NCBI GenBank assembly: GCA_030698575.1
Contig: JAUYMQ010000314.1
Coordinates: 1-12,075, forward strand
Reading direction: 5' to 3'
DNA from: Deltaproteobacteria bacterium
GTDB lineage: Bacteria > JAUYMQ01
DNA length: 12,075 bases
The number at the start of each line of letters is the position of its first letter. Position 1 is the stretch's first letter. Made by a program: the position numbers and the translations under genes. Shown piece by piece: positions 9,255 through 12,075 of the stretch. The notes beneath the pieces are model-generated. The model was not told where the DNA came from. It was given only the letters and a program-made list of their open reading frames with translations, and ran no database searches.

Positions 9255-9921
9255 TACCCGCCTCGCGAAACCCCTTCAGGCGAAGCTGGCAGGCGTCGCA
9301 GCGGCCGCAGGCCACCGCTTCAGCGTCGGGATCGTAGCAGGAGTGCGTGAGGGAAAAATCGACGCGCAGATTTCTCCCGTACAGGATGATTTCCGATTTT
9401 CGGAAGCGAAGCAGCGGCGTATGCACGCGGAACTCCCCCTGCCCTTCCACGCCGGCCTTGGTGGCCAGGTTCGCGAGCCGTTCGAAACTCTCGACGAATG
9501 CCGGGCGGCAGTCAGGGTAGCCGGAGTAGTCGAGCGCGTTCACTCCGATCCAGAGATCGAAGGCGCCTACCACCTCGGCCCATGCGAGGGCGAGCGAAAG
9601 AAAGACGGTGTTTCGAGCCGGCACGTAGGTCACCGGAATGCCCTCGGCGATGTCTTCCGCCGGCCGATCCTTCGGCACCGGCGCATCGCTCGTGAGCGCC
9701 GAGCCGCCGAAGGCGCGAAGATCGATCGGCAGGATTTTGTGCTCGACGGCCTCGAGGGCGCCAGCCACGCGCGCCGCCGCCTCCAGCTCCACGCGGTGGC
9801 GCTGACCGTAGTCGATCGTCAGGGCGTAGCACGCGTACCCCTCGTGGCGAGCGCTGGCCATGGCGACGGTCGAATCGAGCCCTCCCGAGAGAAGCACTAC
9901 CGCCTTTGCTTCGTCAGCCAC
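9223..9921 (-). CDS. queC: 7-cyano-7-deazaguanine (preQ0) synthase QueC
   Basis: A 232-residue cytoplasmic enzyme that turns 7-carboxy-7-deazaguanine, ammonia and ATP into preQ0, the base later reduced to preQ1 and inserted by Tgt. The N-terminal PP-loop is [10 protein letters not shown] (Ser12, Asp16, Ser17). Further marks are [48 protein letters not shown] and HTPL. The structural zinc cluster is Cys195, Cys205, Cys208 and Cys211 in [19 protein letters not shown]. The start is GTG, with GGAGG 10 bases upstream, a slightly long spacing. The length is normal. It stands alone on this strand, facing tldE and apart from queA-tgt but in the same pathway. A hairpin directly upstream may affect translation. 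Confidence 0.97.
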   Translation of the reverse strand: MADEAKAVVLLSGGLDSTVAMASARHEGYACYALTIDYGQRHRVELEAAARVAGALEAVEHKILPIDLRAFGGSALTSDAPVPKDRPAEDIAEGIPVTYVPARNTVFLSLALAWAEVVGAFDLWIGVNALDYSGYPDCRPAFVESFERLANLATKAGVEGQGEFRVHTPLLRFRKSEIILYGRNLRVDFSLTHSCYDPDAEAVACGRCDACQLRLKGFREAGITDPVRYRQS

Positions 9922-9939
9922 GTCTCAGATCCCTCCCCG

Positions 9940-9956
9940 GGCCCGCGTTGCGGGCC
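9940..9956 (-). promoter_or_regulatory. Perfect GC hairpin in the queC leader
   Basis: Read on the queC strand, GGCCCGC-AAC-GCGGGCC is a 7-base-pair stem with a 3-base loop. It is directly followed by CGGGGAGGGATC, which contains the ribosome binding site. It could modulate access to that site or act as a transcript-stabilising stem. It has no U-tract, so it is not an intrinsic terminator, and it lacks the layout of a preQ1 riboswitch. Confidence 0.5.
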
Positions 9957-10009
9957 GGCTCCGTTCCAATACACCGGAGAACACCAGCGGGCAACAGGCG
10001 CTCTCGGCC

Positions 10010-10024
10010 CGCCGTGTCACGGCG
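10010..10024. promoter_or_regulatory. Perfect palindrome, possible operator
   Basis: CGCCGTG-T-CACGGCG is a 7+1+7 inverted repeat in the 193-base gap between divergent queC and kinase genes, ending 4 bases before a weak -35 box. This is the layout of a dimeric repressor site, but no regulator is encoded nearby. In GC-rich DNA some palindromes of this size arise by chance. Confidence 0.4.
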
Positions 10025-10028
10025 TCCT

Positions 10029-10058
10029 TTGAGCCCGCCGCTCGAACTGTGATATCTT
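10029..10058 (+). promoter_or_regulatory. Weak promoter candidate for the kinase gene
   Basis: TTGAGC (10029-10034, 4/6) and TATCTT (10053-10058, 4/6) are 18 bases apart, and the second lies in the most AT-rich patch of the gap. Transcription would start about 50 bases before the ATG. Confidence 0.3.
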
Positions 10059-10114
10059 GCGCGCACACCGACCGCGGCGGCCAGATCGCCGCCTCAAACA
10101 GCAGATCCGACCCA

Positions 10115-11194
10115 ATGGCGCAGCAAATATTGAAGGACACCTCGCCCGTCCGGCCGGGCGAGGCAATCGACCCCGAAGCCCTGGAACGCTACCTGGAAGG
10201 GCGTCTTCCAGGCGCCGCGGGGCCTGTCACGATCAGCCAGTTTCCCGGGGGCCACTCAAACCTCACTTACTGCATCGAGATGGGCGGACGCGAGTACGTC
10301 CTGCGGCGGCCACCGGTCGGCCCCGTCGCTCCGACTGCCCATGACATGTCTCGCGAGTATCGCGTCCTGAGAGCGCTCCAGGGTCATTTTGAGCCGGCCC
10401 CCGAGCCCTACGTTCTGTGCGAGGATCCGTCGGTGATCGGCGTCCCCTTCTACGTAATGGAGCGGCGACGGGGAATTGTCATCCGCCGTGATATTCCGGC
10501 GGAGATCGAGGCGATGGGGCGCCCGGAAGTCGTGCACCGGGCCATCAGCGCCGCCATGGTCGACACGCTCGCCCGGCTGCACGGAGTGGATTTCGTCGAG
10601 GCGGGGCTGGGGAATCTCGGCAAGCCGGAGGGCTTTGTTCGACGGCAGGTAACCGGTTGGGCAGGGCGATGGGAGAAGGCCAAGACGAGGGAGATCCCGG
10701 AAATCGATCACCTGGCGAGGCTTCTCGAGGCGCGCATCCCGCCGTCGCCCGCGCCGACCCTGGTGCACAACGATTTCAAGCTCGACAACCTGATGATCGA
10801 CCCTCGGGATCCCTCCCGCATCGTGGCCGTGCTCGACTGGGAGATGTGCACGGTTGGGGACCCGCTGATCGACGTGGGACTCCTGCTCGCCTACTGGCCC
10901 CGCCCCGACGATCCGACGGCGCGGCAGCTGGCCATCAGTTCGATCACGACGCACCCGGGCTTCTTCACGCGCGACGAGGTGCTGGCCCGCTACGTCGAGC
11001 GCACCGGGCGGGACGTGGAGCAAATTGGTTTCTACGAAACCTTCGCGCTCTACAAGCTCTGCGTCGTGCTCGAGCAGATCTATGTTCGATACGTGCGCGG
11101 CCAGACGAAGGACGAACGCTTCGCCGCTTTCGAGACGTCGGTCCCGGGGCTGGCGCGAGCAGCCGCCGACCTCGCCGAGCGCGTCGGCCTCTGA
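10115..11194 (+). CDS. APH-fold phosphotransferase, ACAD10/11 N-terminal type kinase
   Basis: A 359-residue soluble kinase-like protein. It shows [13 protein letters not shown] (residues 40-52, glycine loop), [10 protein letters not shown], the catalytic loop [12 protein letters not shown] with Asp220 as the base and Asn225, and [12 protein letters not shown] with the Mg-binding Asp241. VLRRPPxG and DWExxxxGDPxxDxG are typical of the branch related to the kinase domain of mammalian ACAD10/ACAD11, which phosphorylates 4-hydroxyacyl-CoA. They are less typical of antibiotic kinases. A resistance role is therefore unlikely, and lipid or hydroxy-acid catabolism is the better guess. The ATG is placed by the family's N-terminal length; no good Shine-Dalgarno sequence is visible, and the frame is open upstream. 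A dehalogenase follows after 63 bases on the same strand. Confidence 0.88.
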   Translation: MAQQILKDTSPVRPGEAIDPEALERYLEGRLPGAAGPVTISQFPGGHSNLTYCIEMGGREYVLRRPPVGPVAPTAHDMSREYRVLRALQGHFEPAPEPYVLCEDPSVIGVPFYVMERRRGIVIRRDIPAEIEAMGRPEVVHRAISAAMVDTLARLHGVDFVEAGLGNLGKPEGFVRRQVTGWAGRWEKAKTREIPEIDHLARLLEARIPPSPAPTLVHNDFKLDNLMIDPRDPSRIVAVLDWEMCTVGDPLIDVGLLLAYWPRPDDPTARQLAISSITTHPGFFTRDEVLARYVERTGRDVEQIGFYETFALYKLCVVLEQIYVRYVRGQTKDERFAAFETSVPGLARAAADLAERVGL

Positions 11195-11247
11195 CACACC
11201 CTGGACGCCCAGAACCTGCCTGCCGGAAAACGTGCCCGGCCGCATAC

Positions 11248-11253
11248 AGGAGG
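11248..11253 (+). promoter_or_regulatory. Consensus Shine-Dalgarno of the dehalogenase gene
   Basis: AGGAGG (AGGAGGT with the next base) is 4 bases before ATG 11258. It is among the strongest ribosome binding sites in the window and fixes this start, in contrast with the poor site of the preceding kinase gene. Confidence 0.8.
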
Positions 11254-11257
11254 TTAC

Positions 11258-12075
11258 ATGCCTCTCCTTCGAACACCGGAAGAACGGTTCAGCAATATTC
11301 CCGATTACCCGTTCGCGCCCCACTATCTTGATTGGAACGGAGCGCGCATCCACTATCTGGACGAGGGTGAAGGAGAGGTGATCCTCTGCCTCCACGGCGA
11401 GCCTTCCTGGTCCTTCCTTTACCGCAAGATGATCCCGATCCTTGCCCGCAAGGGGCGTGTGATCGCGCCCGATCTCATCGGTTTCGGAAAGAGCGACAAG
11501 TTCACCGAGCCCGACGAATACTCGATCCAGATGCACCGTGATTCCATGCGCCATCTCCTCGATGGCCTCGGGCTTGATCGCATAACGCTCGTCGGGCAGG
11601 ACTGGGGCGGGATGATCGGTATGCGGCTCCTCGGAGAGGAGCCAGAACGCTTCTCACGCATCGTCCTCGCGAACACGGGCCTGGCGACAGGCGACACGCC
11701 GGTGCCGAAGGGACTCTCTGTCTGGCGGGACTTCATCGCCCGGTCGGAGGATCTCGACATCGGGCTCGTCTTCCGGCAGGCCATCATCGACGACGCCTGC
11801 AAGACCGACGAAATCATTCATGCCTACGAGGCGCCCTTCCCCGATCGTTCCTACAAGACGGGCGCCCTCAGATTTCCCATGATGATCCCCGTGCTGCCGG
11901 ACGATCCGGGGGCGGCGGAGATGCGCGCCACGCGGGAGGTCCTGTCCGGCTGGAAGAAGCCGGCGTTCGTCGCGGGCTCCGACCAGGACATGGTTCTCGG
12001 TGTTCCCGCGGCCACCCACCTCGCGAAGATCATCCCGACGGCGGGTGACGTCGTCGTCATCGAGGGGGCGGGCCA
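11258..12075 (+). CDS. Haloalkane dehalogenase, class I (DhlA-like), 3' end outside window
   Basis: 272 complete codons of an alpha/beta-hydrolase, with no stop before the edge. Haloalkane dehalogenases hydrolyse carbon-halogen bonds to alcohol plus halide in the cytoplasm. The chain carries the full class I set: HGEPSW (His46-Trp51, with Glu48 in the oxyanion position as in DhlA), nucleophile Asp115 in VGQDWGG, halide-binding Trp116, and cap-domain Trp156 in SVWRDF. It also has AYEAPFPDRSYKTGALRFP and the catalytic acid, probably Asp244 in AGSDQDMVLG. The sequence ends at EGAG plus CA, two bases into the codon expected for the catalytic His. About 20-30 residues are missing. The natural substrate is unknown, and some homologues lack known halogenated substrates. 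The preceding kinase gene may be cotranscribed. Confidence 0.93.
   Translation, partial: MPLLRTPEERFSNIPDYPFAPHYLDWNGARIHYLDEGEGEVILCLHGEPSWSFLYRKMIPILARKGRVIAPDLIGFGKSDKFTEPDEYSIQMHRDSMRHLLDGLGLDRITLVGQDWGGMIGMRLLGEEPERFSRIVLANTGLATGDTPVPKGLSVWRDFIARSEDLDIGLVFRQAIIDDACKTDEIIHAYEAPFPDRSYKTGALRFPMMIPVLPDDPGAAEMRATREVLSGWKKPAFVAGSDQDMVLGVPAATHLAKIIPTAGDVVVIEGAG

Noticed and set aside
9922-9960. preQ1 riboswitch ahead of queC
   Set aside because: The stem has a 3-base loop and lacks the A-rich tail and pseudoknot partner of preQ1-I, and it is too short for preQ1-II or III. Only a simple hairpin is supported.
10115-11194. Aminoglycoside resistance kinase
   Set aside because: The fold motifs are shared, but VLRRPPxG and the DWExxxxGDPxxDxG pattern fit the ACAD10/11 branch, and nothing nearby suggests resistance or mobility.
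10256-11554. Antisense open frame of about 430 codons opposite the kinase and dehalogenase
   Set aside because: It is a shadow of GC-rich third positions; it crosses two well-supported genes and has no recognisable motif. Similar antisense frames at 3990-5102 and 6760-7866 were dropped for the same reason.

Overview
The window is gene-dense, GC-rich bacterial chromosome with mostly G/C third codon positions. It holds eleven protein genes. Two are cut by the window edges: the left one lacks its C-terminus and the right one loses its last residues. A lipoprotein-anchored lytic-transglycosylase-type protein points to a Gram-negative cell. The gene mix (QueA/Tgt/QueC, TldD/TldE, an ACAD10-type kinase, a class I haloalkane dehalogenase) resembles high-GC environmental lineages such as Binatota, Myxococcota or former Deltaproteobacteria. 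That placement is only inference. I saw no rRNA, tRNA, IS element, prophage, CRISPR array or convincing terminator, and no gene-free stretch exceeds 300 bases.

Region 1 (1-2718) looks like envelope genes. A TPR-rich lipoprotein resembling the N-terminal part of a soluble lytic murein transglycosylase runs leftwards off the edge. A secreted GHL10-type glycoside-hydrolase-like protein runs rightwards. Between them are 141 bases holding a fourfold 12-base tandem repeat that reaches into the second gene's ribosome binding site.

Region 2 (2735-3483) is a leftward two-gene unit: a small SH3-like (DUF3553-type) protein, then a CoA-binding Rossmann protein coupled to it by a TGATG stop/start overlap. 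A TTGACT-N17-TAGCGT promoter candidate precedes the pair.

Region 3 (3645-9254) is a rightward operon: queA, tgt, a single-domain MazG, tldD and tldE (pmbA). The last four are joined by 4-base stop/start overlaps. QueA and Tgt act late in queuosine tRNA modification, MazG hydrolyses NTPs, and TldD/TldE form a metalloprotease pair.

Region 4 (9223-9921) is queC, which makes preQ0, the first dedicated base of the same queuosine pathway. It faces tldE and the two coding ends overlap by 32 bases. Its leader contains a perfect GC hairpin directly before the ribosome binding site.

Region 5 (10115-12075) runs rightwards with an aminoglycoside-phosphotransferase-fold kinase of the ACAD10/11 type and a class I haloalkane dehalogenase, possibly a catabolic operon continuing past the edge. 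The 193-base gap between queC and the kinase holds a second perfect 7+1+7 palindrome beside a weak promoter candidate.

I found no clear undescribed system. The most testable novelties are the queuosine/MazG/TldDE gene coupling, the two inverted repeats in the queC-kinase gap, and the tandem repeat with its TTG start.
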